Below, one piece after another: positions 49,132 through 58,008 of a stretch of DNA of 64,000 bases (the first letter of the stretch is position 1; every line of letters starts with the position of its first letter). The stretch comes from Methylibium sp035762065 (lineage in GTDB: Bacteria; Pseudomonadota; Gammaproteobacteria; Burkholderiales; Burkholderiaceae_C). The position numbers and the translations under genes are program-made. Where the stretch lies: the NCBI RefSeq assembly GCF_035762065.1, contig NZ_DASTPW010000036.1, positions 29,481-93,480 on the forward strand, written 5' to 3'. The notes beneath the pieces were generated by a model. The model was given only the letters and a program-made list of their open reading frames with translations. It ran no database searches and had not been told where the DNA came from.

Positions 49132-50634
49132 ATGAGCTACGACGAGATGCACGATCGCGAGACGCTCGTTCGCGAGCATTACGCGGGGTATGCCCGCTGG
49201 CTCGAGCAGCAGTCGAACGAGGCGATGAACGGTCGCCGCGAAGAGGCGGAGATGATCTTCCGCCGCGTCGGCATCACCTTCGCCGTGTACGGCGCGAAGG
49301 ACGAGGACGCGAACGGGGCCAAGGAGGGCACCGAGCGGCTCATTCCCTTCGACCTGATTCCGCGGATCATTCCCGCGCACGAATGGCGAGAGATGGAGCG
49401 CGGCCTCGCGCAGCGCGTCACCGCGCTCAACCGCTTCATCGAGGACGTCTACCACGGCCAGGAGATCCTCGAGGCCGGCCTCGTGCCGCGCGAGCAGGTG
49501 CTGCACAACGCTCAGTTCCGCCCCGAGATGATGGGCGTCGACGTGCCGGGCAAGGTGTATTCGCACATCGCCGGCATCGACATCGTCCGCGCCGCGAACG
49601 CCGACGGCTCCGGCAGCTACCACGTGCTCGAAGACAACCTGCGCGTCCCCAGCGGCGTGAGCTACATGCTCGAGAACCGCAAGATGATGATGCGGCTGTT
49701 CCCCGAGCTGTTCAGCCTGCATCGCGTCGAGCCGGTCGCGCACTACCCCGACCTGCTGCTCGACACGCTGCGGGCGGTCGCCCCCAGCGGCGTCAACGAG
49801 CCCACGGTCGTCGTGCTGACGCCGGGCGCCTACAACTCGGCCTATTTCGAGCACGCGTTCCTTGCGCAGCAGATGGGTGTCGAGCTGGTCGAGGGCCAGG
49901 ACCTGTTCGTGAAGGACGACCACCTGTACATGCGCACGACGCAGGGGCCGCGCCGCATCGACGTGATCTACCGCCGCGTCGACGACGACTTCCTCGACCC
50001 GAAGGCCTTCCGGCCGGACTCGACGCTCGGCTGCGCGGGGTTGCTCGACGTCTACCGCGCCGGCAACGTCAACCTGTGCAATGCGGTCGGCACCGGCGTG
50101 GCCGACGACAAGTCGATCTATCCGTACGTGCCGAAGATGATCGAGTTCTACCTCGGCGAAAAGCCGATCCTGCACAACGTGCCGACCTGGCAGTGCCGCG
50201 AGGCCGGCGACCTGCAGTACGTGCTCGCGCATCTGAGTGAGCTGGTCGTCAAGGAGGTGCATGGCGCCGGCGGCTACGGCATGCTGGTCGGCCCGGCCGC
50301 GAGCAAGGCCGAGATCGCGGCATTCCGCGAACAGCTCGTCGCGAGCCCGAGCAACTACATCGCGCAGCCGACGCTTTCGCTGTCGACCTGCCCGACCTTC
50401 GTGGCGAGCGGCGTCGCGCCGCGCCACATCGACCTGCGGCCCTTCGTGCTTTCGGGCAAGACGGTGCAGATGGTGCCGGGCGGGCTCACGCGCGTCGCGC
50501 TGAAGGAGGGCTCGCTGGTCGTCAACTCGTCGCAGGGCGGCGGCACGAAGGACACCTGGATGCTCGAGGGCGACGATGCGCCGGCGCCGGCCCGGGCGCC
50601 ATCGCAGTCGCAGTCGCAATCCCAGTCGCTCTGA
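49132..50634 (+). CDS. Circularly permuted ATP-grasp protein (DUF404/DUF407)
   Basis: A 500-aa stand-alone version of the ATP-grasp type 2 protein: YHVLEDNLRVPSGVSYMLENRKMM, VVLTPGAYNSAYFEHAFLAQQMGVELVEGQDL, CNAVGTGVADDKSIYPYVPKMI, VKEVHGAGGYGMLVGP and GGLTRVALKEGSLVVNSSQGGGTKDTW. The ATG at 49132 has AGGAG 6 bases upstream. The C-terminus ends in a (SQ) microrepeat from a CAGTCG run. Predicted ATP-dependent amide-bond ligase, partner of the alpha-E and transglutaminase genes. Confidence 0.9.
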   Translation: MSYDEMHDRETLVREHYAGYARWLEQQSNEAMNGRREEAEMIFRRVGITFAVYGAKDEDANGAKEGTERLIPFDLIPRIIPAHEWREMERGLAQRVTALNRFIEDVYHGQEILEAGLVPREQVLHNAQFRPEMMGVDVPGKVYSHIAGIDIVRAANADGSGSYHVLEDNLRVPSGVSYMLENRKMMMRLFPELFSLHRVEPVAHYPDLLLDTLRAVAPSGVNEPTVVVLTPGAYNSAYFEHAFLAQQMGVELVEGQDLFVKDDHLYMRTTQGPRRIDVIYRRVDDDFLDPKAFRPDSTLGCAGLLDVYRAGNVNLCNAVGTGVADDKSIYPYVPKMIEFYLGEKPILHNVPTWQCREAGDLQYVLAHLSELVVKEVHGAGGYGMLVGPAASKAEIAAFREQLVASPSNYIAQPTLSLSTCPTFVASGVAPRHIDLRPFVLSGKTVQMVPGGLTRVALKEGSLVVNSSQGGGTKDTWMLEGDDAPAPARAPSQSQSQSQSL

Positions 50635-50644
50635 GGAGGCCGCC

Positions 50645-51622
50645 ATGCTGTCGCGCACCGCCGATCACCTCTATTGGATGGCCAGGTATACGGAGCGGGC
50701 CGAGAACACCGCGCGCATGCTGGACATCAACTACCAGACCTCGTTGCTGCCGCAGTCGAGCGAGGCGGCCGAGCAAGGCTGGCGCGGCCTGCTGTCGATC
50801 AGCGAGCTGACGCGCGACTACCACGCGAAGCATGCGGGCCTCGCGCAGCGCGAGATCATGGGCTTCATGGTGCGCGACGAGTCCAACCCGTCGAGCATCC
50901 ATTCCTGCCTGCGCGCGGCGCGCGAGAACGCACGCGCGGTGCGCGGCACGCTGACCACCGAGGTCTGGGAAACCGCCAACACGACCTGGCTCGAATTCAA
51001 GCGACTGCTCGCGCGCGGCAGCTTCGAGCGCGACCCGAGCGAGTTCTTCGAGTGGGTCAAGTTCCGCTCGCACCTTTCGCGCGGCGTCACCTACGGCACG
51101 ATGCTGCAGGACGAGAGCTTCCACTTCCTGCGGCTGGGCACCTTCCTCGAACGCGCGGACAACACCGCGCGGCTGCTCGACGTGAAGTTCCACGGCGCGC
51201 GGCCGATCCCGCCCGGCAGCAGCGGCGACTACTTCGGCACGCTCCAGCACACCGAGCCGCTCGAGATCGACTTCTATTACTGGAGCGCGATCCTGCGTTC
51301 GGTCTCGGCCTTCGAGATCTATCGCAAGGTCTACCGCAACGTGATCCAGCCGGAGAAGGTCGCGGAGCTGCTGATCCTGCGCCGCGACATGCCGCGCTCG
51401 CTGCTGGCCTGCATGGAGGAGGTGGTGTCCAACCTCGGCTACGTCGCCAACGAGCACAGCGGCGAGACCCAGCGCCGCGCCGGCCGGCTGCGCGCCGACC
51501 TGCGCTTCGGCCGCATCGACGAGATCCTGGCGACCGGCCTGCATGCCTTCCTGACCCAGTTCCTCGATCGCGTCGGCGACCTCGGCGTGGGCATCAGCCG
51601 GGACTTTCTCGTGCCTGTGTGA
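50645..51622 (+). CDS. Alpha-E domain protein
   Basis: A 325-aa all-helical protein with the alpha-E signature at the start (MLSRTADHLYWMARYTERAENTARMLDIN), then a DESNPSSIHSCLRAARENARAVRGTL helix and HFLRLGTFLERADNTARLLDVK. Alpha-E proteins always accompany or are fused to circularly permuted ATP-grasp enzymes; their chemistry is unproved. It follows the ATP-grasp gene by 10 bases with a GAGGAGG site. Its 3' end overlaps the convergent 63-aa gene by 29 bases. Confidence 0.9.
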   Translation: MLSRTADHLYWMARYTERAENTARMLDINYQTSLLPQSSEAAEQGWRGLLSISELTRDYHAKHAGLAQREIMGFMVRDESNPSSIHSCLRAARENARAVRGTLTTEVWETANTTWLEFKRLLARGSFERDPSEFFEWVKFRSHLSRGVTYGTMLQDESFHFLRLGTFLERADNTARLLDVKFHGARPIPPGSSGDYFGTLQHTEPLEIDFYYWSAILRSVSAFEIYRKVYRNVIQPEKVAELLILRRDMPRSLLACMEEVVSNLGYVANEHSGETQRRAGRLRADLRFGRIDEILATGLHAFLTQFLDRVGDLGVGISRDFLVPV

Positions 51623-51785
51623 ACTTCTCGAGCAGGGCTTTCGACGTCGGCGCCATCGGGTCCGAGACGTCGATGTCGGCGAGGAAGGGCTCGACGACGG
51701 CGATCACGTCCATCTGCCGCGCCGCAGCGGCGCTGAGCGCCGGTACGGCGCCGGCGGTCTTCGAGGCGGTGGCTTGCTCAGGCAT
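51594..51785 (-). CDS. 63-aa protein at the end of the type III operon
   Basis: A 63-aa acidic-to-neutral peptide, MPEQATASKTAGAVPALSAA and on through VVEPFLADIDVSDPMAPTSK. GGGAGGA lies 6 bases before its ATG, inside the 3' end of the effector gene, and the ATG overlaps the effector stop by 8 bases. Both features support real translation. No cysteines, signal peptide or known domain. It could be a second small secreted protein or an accessory chaperone; its 3' end overlaps the alpha-E gene. Confidence 0.62.
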   Translation of the reverse strand: MPEQATASKTAGAVPALSAAAARQMDVIAVVEPFLADIDVSDPMAPTSKALLEKFTQARESPG

Positions 51786-54468
51786 TCGAGGGTCCTCCCT
51801 GCTGCGATGACGATGGGCCCGCGTTCGGCGGGAAGGGCGACTCGTTTTCCGCCTTGAAGCGTTGCAGCAGCTCGCTGGCACGGTTGAACACCGGCAGGTA
51901 GTCCTGCAGACGCTGCGTCTGGGCGTTCAGCGCCGCGTACGCCGTCGTCGGTGCCTCCAAGCCTTGCTGCCTCGCCAGGTCGTGGAAGCGGTTGACGATG
52001 GCGTCGAACGTCGCGGGCTCCTCGTGTTTGAGCGCCTGAACGTAGGCCTGCACGTCCGTCGCGGCCGGGCCTTCCTGGTCGGCTGTGACGAACTTCGACG
52101 AAAGACCCCGCAGCGCCGTACCGATGGCGCGGGTCAGGTCCTCGTGCGGGCGCTGCTGCGCCGCCAGCGCATCCATCGCGGCCCTCGACCTCTCGCTCGG
52201 GCTGCCCCGGCTGAGCTGATCGAGCTCCGCGTCGATCTGCGCGATGCGATCGAACGAATGCTGAACCGCCGCGACCATCTCCTCGCGACATTCGATGCGG
52301 GCCGCCGCGAGGTTCGTAACGAGCTGCACATCGATCGTGCTCAATTTCTTGTCCAGGCGTTCCACGTCGCGCATGGCCGCCCTCATGCGTTGCGCGGGGG
52401 TTTGGGGCAGCTCGCCGCGAGCGCGCGCGTCGTCGATGTCGGCTTGCAGCAGCGCCCTTGCCTCGGCAACGTTTCGTGCGCGCGGGCTCTGGCTCGGCGA
52501 CTCCGAAGCGTCCTTCGGCGTCTGTGCCCCGGCCTGCTCGCCATGCTCGTCGACGTAGCGCTGCGCACGCAGCAGCTCGGAGGCACGAATCAGCTGCCCG
52601 GCGGTTTGCTCCAGTTGCTGCAGCAGCGCCGCAGGCGCCTCCATCTGCATGGAACCGCGGCCGCGGGCACCCGCCGCGAGCGCGGTGTTGATCTCCTTGC
52701 GCGTGAGGCCGATGTCGGATGCGCCGTCGGCCCGAGAAATCGGCTGCGTGAAACGCATGCTTCCCGTGTCCGGCCCGAGCAACTGCGGATCGAGAGGCAG
52801 CCGATCCGTGCGCATCGAGCCGCCGGGCAGCTGCTCCATTTGCCGACTGATCGGCAACCTGGGCCCTTGACCTCCGGGGGTGCCGGCCGAGTACTTTTCG
52901 TGAACGGGGTCGTTACGCGGGCCAACTGGTGGCGTGTTCCGCTGGGAGTCGCGCCGCGAATCATCGAGCGGACGGTCGGACTCGAACCCGTCGTCCATGC
53001 CTTCTTCAGCGCCTTCGTCGATGCGCTCGAGCGGCGGCCGGCGGTGGGCGCGGGCGGCGGCGTCGTCCTCCGCAAGAGCGTTCCGCTGGGAGGCAAGCGC
53101 TTGCAACTGGCCCGACCACGGCACGTAGTTGAACAGGATGTAGGTCGTCAGCACCAGTTGGTTCTTAAGCTCGTCGACGAAGCCCCGGGCGCGTGGATCG
53201 CTGATCGCGGTCGACTCCGGCATCTTGAAACCGAGGGTGCCGAAGAGGCGTCCGAGGTTGTAGATGGCGACGCGCGTGGCGGTCTGGTCCAGCTGGCGCC
53301 GCTGCGCAGCTACCGACGGTGGTGAGAACTCGAACTGGAACACTTGACGGATACGTTCTTGGTCGTCGCCGACGGCCTGGCGGCGCGCGATCACGTCGAG
53401 TTCGGTCGGGCCGTACATGTCGAGGATCTCGGGCACGGTGTGGAAGACCGTGTTCGAGAGCGCACGCAGCAAGTCCGGCCCATTGGCGCCGGGCACGCCG
53501 GCACCGGCCGCGGCCCCTGCGTAGTCATAGGCGATGTTGAACACCTGCTGCTGGAAGGAGTAGCGCGCAGACTGGAACATCAAGGGCCCCTGCCTCACGA
53601 GGCCGCGGTCGGGGTTCGCTTCGTCCGCTTGACGCAGATCTTGCGGCGTGTGGACCGAGACGAAGCTGAACATCGGCGAGAGAAAATCACGCATCACCGA
53701 ATAGATCTCGTTGCGCCACATGCCCGCGGTGAAGTCGGCGAGATCGTTCCTTTCGATGTTGGGCAAATGGCCGGCATCTTTGGCCATGGACATCGCCAGA
53801 AGGGTCGTCGGCACGCCGGCGAGTACGACGGCGGTCCCGACAGTCGCCGCTTGGAAGACGGCGTTCGCGTTGTAGTTGGGATGCTGCGTGCCGGCATACC
53901 CATGGCCCGTCTGCTCCGGGGTGAAGCGCTGCGCGCGGGACCTCATCACATACGCGCCAACGGCTACCCGAGTGAAGCCGATCGCCACCAATGCGCCGGC
54001 CATGCCTTGCTGGAATTCGGGATCGTTCCTGGCTCGCTGGCCGATGTATTGCGACGCGATCTCGGCGGTGAACCGGGCCACGCCGGTCGAGAGCGTCTGC
54101 TGCAGCGTGTGCCCGAGCACCGGCAGCAGGTTGTGCGCGCGGGTGATGTTCGGACCGAGGAGCGCGTCGGTCACGGTGGCTGCCGAGCGCCCGACCCACG
54201 CCACGCCCTGTCCCACCGGGCCGTTGGCGGTCGCGCGTCCCGCGACCATCGCGCCTCGTCCCAGCGCCGCGGCGCCACGACCCAGCGCGGCGGCGCCGCG
54301 CCCTGCCGCGCGCCCGACTTCGGCGGTCAAGTCGTTCGCGGTGCGGCGCAGAAGACCGGGTGGTCCCGCGGTCGTCGTGGTCGTCGTTGTCTGCGGGGTG
54401 CGGTTGGGATCGGGGTTCTCGACGTCGTACCGGGGCCCCCGGCCGGTGCTGCCGCCGATGCGTGTCAT
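51778..54468 (-). CDS. Candidate type III effector, 896 aa, with upstream chaperone
   Basis: An 896-aa protein with no signal peptide and no family I recognise. It starts MTRIGGSTGRGPRYDVENPD, followed by a Thr run and a short AALGRGA repeat (57-72). Two hydrophobic segments lie at about 155-174 and 203-228, separated by a polar loop, as in membrane-inserting effectors or translocators. Residues 450-520 are charged and probably disordered; from about 590 the chain is heptad-like and helical. The ATG overlaps the stop of the CesT-like chaperone gene (ATGA), and a PIP/hrpII promoter precedes that gene. Operon and promoter are visible; export and host activity are inferred. Confidence 0.78.
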   Translation of the reverse strand: MTRIGGSTGRGPRYDVENPDPNRTPQTTTTTTTAGPPGLLRRTANDLTAEVGRAAGRGAAALGRGAAALGRGAMVAGRATANGPVGQGVAWVGRSAATVTDALLGPNITRAHNLLPVLGHTLQQTLSTGVARFTAEIASQYIGQRARNDPEFQQGMAGALVAIGFTRVAVGAYVMRSRAQRFTPEQTGHGYAGTQHPNYNANAVFQAATVGTAVVLAGVPTTLLAMSMAKDAGHLPNIERNDLADFTAGMWRNEIYSVMRDFLSPMFSFVSVHTPQDLRQADEANPDRGLVRQGPLMFQSARYSFQQQVFNIAYDYAGAAAGAGVPGANGPDLLRALSNTVFHTVPEILDMYGPTELDVIARRQAVGDDQERIRQVFQFEFSPPSVAAQRRQLDQTATRVAIYNLGRLFGTLGFKMPESTAISDPRARGFVDELKNQLVLTTYILFNYVPWSGQLQALASQRNALAEDDAAARAHRRPPLERIDEGAEEGMDDGFESDRPLDDSRRDSQRNTPPVGPRNDPVHEKYSAGTPGGQGPRLPISRQMEQLPGGSMRTDRLPLDPQLLGPDTGSMRFTQPISRADGASDIGLTRKEINTALAAGARGRGSMQMEAPAALLQQLEQTAGQLIRASELLRAQRYVDEHGEQAGAQTPKDASESPSQSPRARNVAEARALLQADIDDARARGELPQTPAQRMRAAMRDVERLDKKLSTIDVQLVTNLAAARIECREEMVAAVQHSFDRIAQIDAELDQLSRGSPSERSRAAMDALAAQQRPHEDLTRAIGTALRGLSSKFVTADQEGPAATDVQAYVQALKHEEPATFDAIVNRFHDLARQQGLEAPTTAYAALNAQTQRLQDYLPVFNRASELLQRFKAENESPFPPNAGPSSSQQGGPSNA

Positions 54469-54920
54469 GCCTGCACCTCTTCGCTCGCAGCGGGTGCGCC
54501 TTGCACGCTCTGCTGGAGGTGCAGCGACTCGCGCAGCGTGCGGACCAGACGCGCGAGCATGCCGAGCACCTGCACCGCGGCGTTCACCTCGAGCTCGGCC
54601 GGGCGCAGCGCGACCGAAACGAACACGACGTCGGAGCCCACCGAGAGGCCGAAGCTGGGCGCGGCCGGCCCGCTCAGCAGCATCTGCACCTCGAGCAGCC
54701 GGCGCAGGATGGGCGCCGCCTCGACGTCGCCTGCCGGCAGGCTGCCGAGGGGCACCTGGAAGAGCAGATCGGACTGCGGCGCGGTCAGGCTCGGATGGAT
54801 CGCGACGATGACGTCGTCGAGCATCAGCGCACTGGCTTCGATGGCGGCTTGCGGGTCGCTCATCCCGCCCAGGCGGCAGAGCTCGGTGAACCAGGGTACG
54901 AACGACGCGGGGATGGGCAT
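54465..54920 (-). CDS. CesT-like class I type III secretion chaperone
   Basis: A 151-aa acidic protein (15 Asp/Glu against 7 Arg/Lys) with the alpha-beta-beta-beta-alpha-beta-beta-alpha outline of CesT/SycE chaperones. It opens FVPWFTELCRLGGMSDPQ, has LLFQVPLGSLP and PSFGLSVGSDVVFVSVALRP strands, and a long C-terminal amphipathic helix (AAVQVLGMLARLVRTLRESL). Such chaperones bind the N-terminal region of one cognate effector, here surely the coupled 896-aa protein. ATG at 54920 has AGGAGG 5 bases upstream. The TIR/CesT fold is inferred from pattern, as sequence identity in this family is low. Confidence 0.8.
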   Translation of the reverse strand: MPIPASFVPWFTELCRLGGMSDPQAAIEASALMLDDVIVAIHPSLTAPQSDLLFQVPLGSLPAGDVEAAPILRRLLEVQMLLSGPAAPSFGLSVGSDVVFVSVALRPAELEVNAAVQVLGMLARLVRTLRESLHLQQSVQGAPAASEEVQA

Positions 54921-54942
54921 GGAAACCTCCTGACGAAAGTCC

Positions 54943-55003
54943 ATGCTGCCGGCCGCGGCAGCGTGCCGCGCATCCAAACCGAAGCGGCGTCCGACCGCGC
55001 GAA
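54943..55003 (-). promoter_or_regulatory. PIP/hrpII box with -10 element upstream of the chaperone-effector operon
   Basis: On the minus strand TTCG (55003-55000), 16 bases, TTCG (54983-54980), i.e. TTCGC-N15-TTCGG. CAGCAT (54948-54943) matches YANNNT and lies 30 bases after the box. Predicted start of transcription near 54936 leaves a leader of about 16 bases that includes the AGGAGG site of the chaperone gene. Confidence 0.78.
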
Positions 55004-55053
55004 GTCGGCGGCGGCGCGCCGGCAGGCGCTGGCCCGGCCCCGCGCCGCCCGGC

Positions 55054-56871
55054 CTACTTGAGCGGCGCTCGCGACTGCCCGTAGCGTCCGACGAGCTGTC
55101 CGGTCGCGATGACGTGGCCCTTCGCCGCCGCGAGCACCTGGTCGCGATCGGCACCGGGCGGCACGTCGAGCATGGTGTCGAGCGCAAGCACCTGGAAGTG
55201 GTAGCGGTGCGCGGCGTCGCCGACCGGCGGGCGCGGGCCGTAGTAGCCCGGCGAGCCGCGGCTCGTCCTGCCCTGCAGCATGCCTTCGGGCTCGGTCAGC
55301 CGAGGCTGTTCCTGCAGGCCCTCGGGCAGCTGCGTGCTTGTCGCGGGAATGTTCCAGGCGACCCAGTGCACGAACGGCGTGATCGGCTTTGCATCGGGGT
55401 CCTCCATCACGATCGCGTAGCTCTTCGCGCCGGGCACCGGCGTCCATTGCAGCGCGGGCGAGACGCCGTCGGCGTACTCGCTGTGCCGGGCGGGCATCTC
55501 GGCGCCGTTGCCGAAGCTCCACGACCGCACGGTGATCGTGCCGCCGCTCGGCATGCCCGTCTGCGCCCGCGCTTCCTCGCGCTCGCGCGTGAGCGGCACG
55601 CCGAGCCCCTTGCGCGTCTGCTGCTGCATCGCGGTCGCCGGCGGGCCAGACAGGGGCGCCTGTGCGCGCGCGTCGGTGCCGGCGTAGGCGATGCGGTAGA
55701 TCACGCCGTTGCCGTCGTCGGCCATCAGCATCGAGCCGTCGCCCGCGATCGCCAGGCCCACCGGCCGTGCGATATGCGTGCGGCCGCCGTCGGTCAGGAA
55801 GCCGCGCACGAAGGGCTCGATGCCGGCCGGCTTGCCGTCGCGAAAGCGCACGCGAACGATCTCGTAGCCCGACGGCGCGCTGCGGTTCCACGAGCCTCGC
55901 ATCGCGACGAAGGCGTCGCCCGCGTACTCGGCTGGCAGGCCCGCACCGCGGTGGAACGCCATCTGCATCGGCGCCGCATGCGCGGTGTAGCCGAGCGTCA
56001 TCGGTGCGCTTTGCGCCTTCCATCGCTCCTTGGTGATCTCGCCGACCGGCGTGGTCGGCGGGTTGATGGCGCCGTCGGCGTACACGTGCGGCCAGCCGTA
56101 CTGCTTGCCGGCTTCGATCCGGTTCAGCTCCTCGGGCTGGATGTCGTCGCCGAGGAAATCGATGCCGTGGTCGAAGCCCCACAGCTCGCCGGTCTGCGGC
56201 TGCCAGTCGAAGCCGATGGTGTTGCGCAGGCCGGTCGCGAAGATCGTGCGGCTCTTGCCGTCGGGCGACACGCGCAGGATCGTCGCGTTCTCGGGGTTGC
56301 TCTCGTTGCAGGCGTTGCAGGTCGAGCCGACGCTCAGGTAGAGCATGCCGTCGGGGCCGAAGGCGATCGTGCGGTTGGGGTGCTGGCCCGAATCGGGCAG
56401 GTCGCCGAGCAGCATCGTCGCGGGGCCGAGCGTGCCGTCGGGCTTGATGTCGGCCGCGAACAGCTCCTTCACCGTGACGAGGTAGAGCCTGTTGTCCTTG
56501 ATCGCAAGGCCGTGCGCGCCGGGCCGCGAGATCACCTGCACCGGCTCGCCGTCGGCACGGCCGTCGCGGTCGGCGTCCTTGAGCAGCAGCACGTCGCCTT
56601 GATCGCGGCGGCTCACGTAGACATAGCCGTCGCGCGAGATCGCAAGGATGCGCGGGTTGCGCAAGCCGGTCGCGAACGGCGCGATCGTGAAGCCGGGCGG
56701 CAGCTGCAGGCCGCGCAGCGCGGCCTCGCTCGGGCCGACCTTGGCCGGCTTGAACACGTTTGTGCTGATGGCGGCGCGCGTGCCGTCGCCTTGCTGCGCG
56801 AGGGCAGGGAGGAACGCGCCGGCGAGGGCGGCCGTGCAGAGTGTCGCGAGGCGGGCAGGCAGACGATTCAT
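55054..56871 (-). CDS. Secreted sorbosone/glucose dehydrogenase-like beta-propeller fused to a PEBP (YbhB) domain
   Basis: A 605-aa protein with a signal peptide (ending FLPALAQ). Residues 50-425 form a GSDH-like beta-propeller (FATGLRNPRILAISRDGYVYVSRRDQGDVLLL, GFDWQPQTGELWGFDHGIDFLGDDIQPEELNRI, AIAGDGSMLMADDGNGVIYRI). Residues about 455-600 form a phosphatidylethanolamine-binding-protein domain (MEDPDAKPITPFVHWVAWNIP, GYYGPRPPVGDAAHRYHFQVLALD). Propellers of this class bind PQQ, and some are sugar dehydrogenases; the typical CNACNESNPENAT segment suggests the soluble L-sorbosone dehydrogenase subgroup. The reason for the fusion is unknown. Confidence 0.85.
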   Translation of the reverse strand: MNRLPARLATLCTAALAGAFLPALAQQGDGTRAAISTNVFKPAKVGPSEAALRGLQLPPGFTIAPFATGLRNPRILAISRDGYVYVSRRDQGDVLLLKDADRDGRADGEPVQVISRPGAHGLAIKDNRLYLVTVKELFAADIKPDGTLGPATMLLGDLPDSGQHPNRTIAFGPDGMLYLSVGSTCNACNESNPENATILRVSPDGKSRTIFATGLRNTIGFDWQPQTGELWGFDHGIDFLGDDIQPEELNRIEAGKQYGWPHVYADGAINPPTTPVGEITKERWKAQSAPMTLGYTAHAAPMQMAFHRGAGLPAEYAGDAFVAMRGSWNRSAPSGYEIVRVRFRDGKPAGIEPFVRGFLTDGGRTHIARPVGLAIAGDGSMLMADDGNGVIYRIAYAGTDARAQAPLSGPPATAMQQQTRKGLGVPLTREREEARAQTGMPSGGTITVRSWSFGNGAEMPARHSEYADGVSPALQWTPVPGAKSYAIVMEDPDAKPITPFVHWVAWNIPATSTQLPEGLQEQPRLTEPEGMLQGRTSRGSPGYYGPRPPVGDAAHRYHFQVLALDTMLDVPPGADRDQVLAAAKGHVIATGQLVGRYGQSRAPLK

Positions 56872-56963
56872 GGCGGTCTCGTTCAATACGACGCGAGCGT
56901 TTCGGCAAGCCCGGTGCCTGCCCGCATGGCCCCCGGGCACCGGACGAGGCAAGATCGCCGCGG

Positions 56964-58007
56964 ATGAACGCTCTAGCCCCACGGCTCGGCATCGAGCTGC
57001 CCATCGTCCAGGCGCTGATGGCCGGCCTGCAGCTCGCGGCGCTGCCGCTCGCGGTCGGTGCGGCCGGCGCGCTCGGCTCGCTGCCCGCGGCGCTGCTCGA
57101 TGCCGCGACGCTGAAGCGCGAGCTCGACGTGCTGCACGCTGCCGGCCGCCCCTACAACCTCAACTTCTTCTGCCATGCGCCGCCCGTCGACGACCCGGCG
57201 CGCGAAGACGCTTGGCGTGCCGCGCTGGCGCCGCACTACGCCGCCCTCGGCCTCGACATCGCCGCGGCGAAGCCCGGCGCGTTGCGCCAGCCGTTCGACG
57301 ACGTCGTCGCCGATCTCGTCGAGCCCTACCGCCCGCGCATCGTCAGCTTCCACTTCGGCCTGCCCGAGGCGCGGCTGCTCGCGCGCGTGAAGGCCTGGGG
57401 CGCGTTCGTGCTGTCCTCGGCGACCACGATCGCCGAAGCCCGCTGGCTCGAAGCGCACGGTGCCGACGCGGTGATCGCGCAAGGCCTCGAAGCCGGCGGG
57501 CACCGCGGCATGTTCCTGACCGACGACCTCACCACGCAGCAGGGCACGTTCACGCTGCTGCCGCAGATCGTGCGCGCGGTGCGCGTGCCGGTGATCGCGG
57601 CCGGCGGCATCGCCGACGCGAACGGCGTGCGCGCCGCCTTCGCGCTGGGCGCCTCCGCCGTGCAGGCCGGCACCGCCTACCTGCTCAGCGACGAGGCGAC
57701 CACCGCACCGGTGCACCGTGCCGCGCTCATGAGCGAGGCCGCGCGCCACACCGCGCTGACGCGGCTGCACAGCGGCCGGCCCGCGCGCGGCATCGTCAAC
57801 GGGCTCACCCGCGCGTTCGGCCCGATGCACCCGATCGCACCCGACTTCCCGCTCGCCTCGCGCTCGCTCGCGACCTTGCGCGCCGCGGCCGAGGCACAAG
57901 GGATCGGCGACTACTCGCCGCTATGGAGCGGGCAGTGCAACGACGCGCTGCTGGCGCGGCCGGCGGCCGAGATCACGCGGGGGCTGGCCGAAGGATGGCC
58001 GGGCTGA
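56964..58007 (+). CDS. Nitronate monooxygenase family flavoprotein
   Basis: A 347-aa TIM-barrel FMN enzyme of the 2-nitropropane dioxygenase/nitronate monooxygenase family: GIELPIVQALMAG at the start, NLNFFCHAPP, IVSFHFGLP, VIAQGLEAGGHRGMF (FMN-phosphate region), and VIAAGGIADANGVRAAFALGASAVQAGTAYL. Oxidises toxic alkyl nitronates in characterised members. The conserved first motif usually reads QAPMAG; here it is QALMAG. Divergent from the propeller-PEBP gene. Confidence 0.88.
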   Translation: MNALAPRLGIELPIVQALMAGLQLAALPLAVGAAGALGSLPAALLDAATLKRELDVLHAAGRPYNLNFFCHAPPVDDPAREDAWRAALAPHYAALGLDIAAAKPGALRQPFDDVVADLVEPYRPRIVSFHFGLPEARLLARVKAWGAFVLSSATTIAEARWLEAHGADAVIAQGLEAGGHRGMFLTDDLTTQQGTFTLLPQIVRAVRVPVIAAGGIADANGVRAAFALGASAVQAGTAYLLSDEATTAPVHRAALMSEAARHTALTRLHSGRPARGIVNGLTRAFGPMHPIAPDFPLASRSLATLRAAAEAQGIGDYSPLWSGQCNDALLARPAAEITRGLAEGWPG

Positions 58008-58008
58008 C

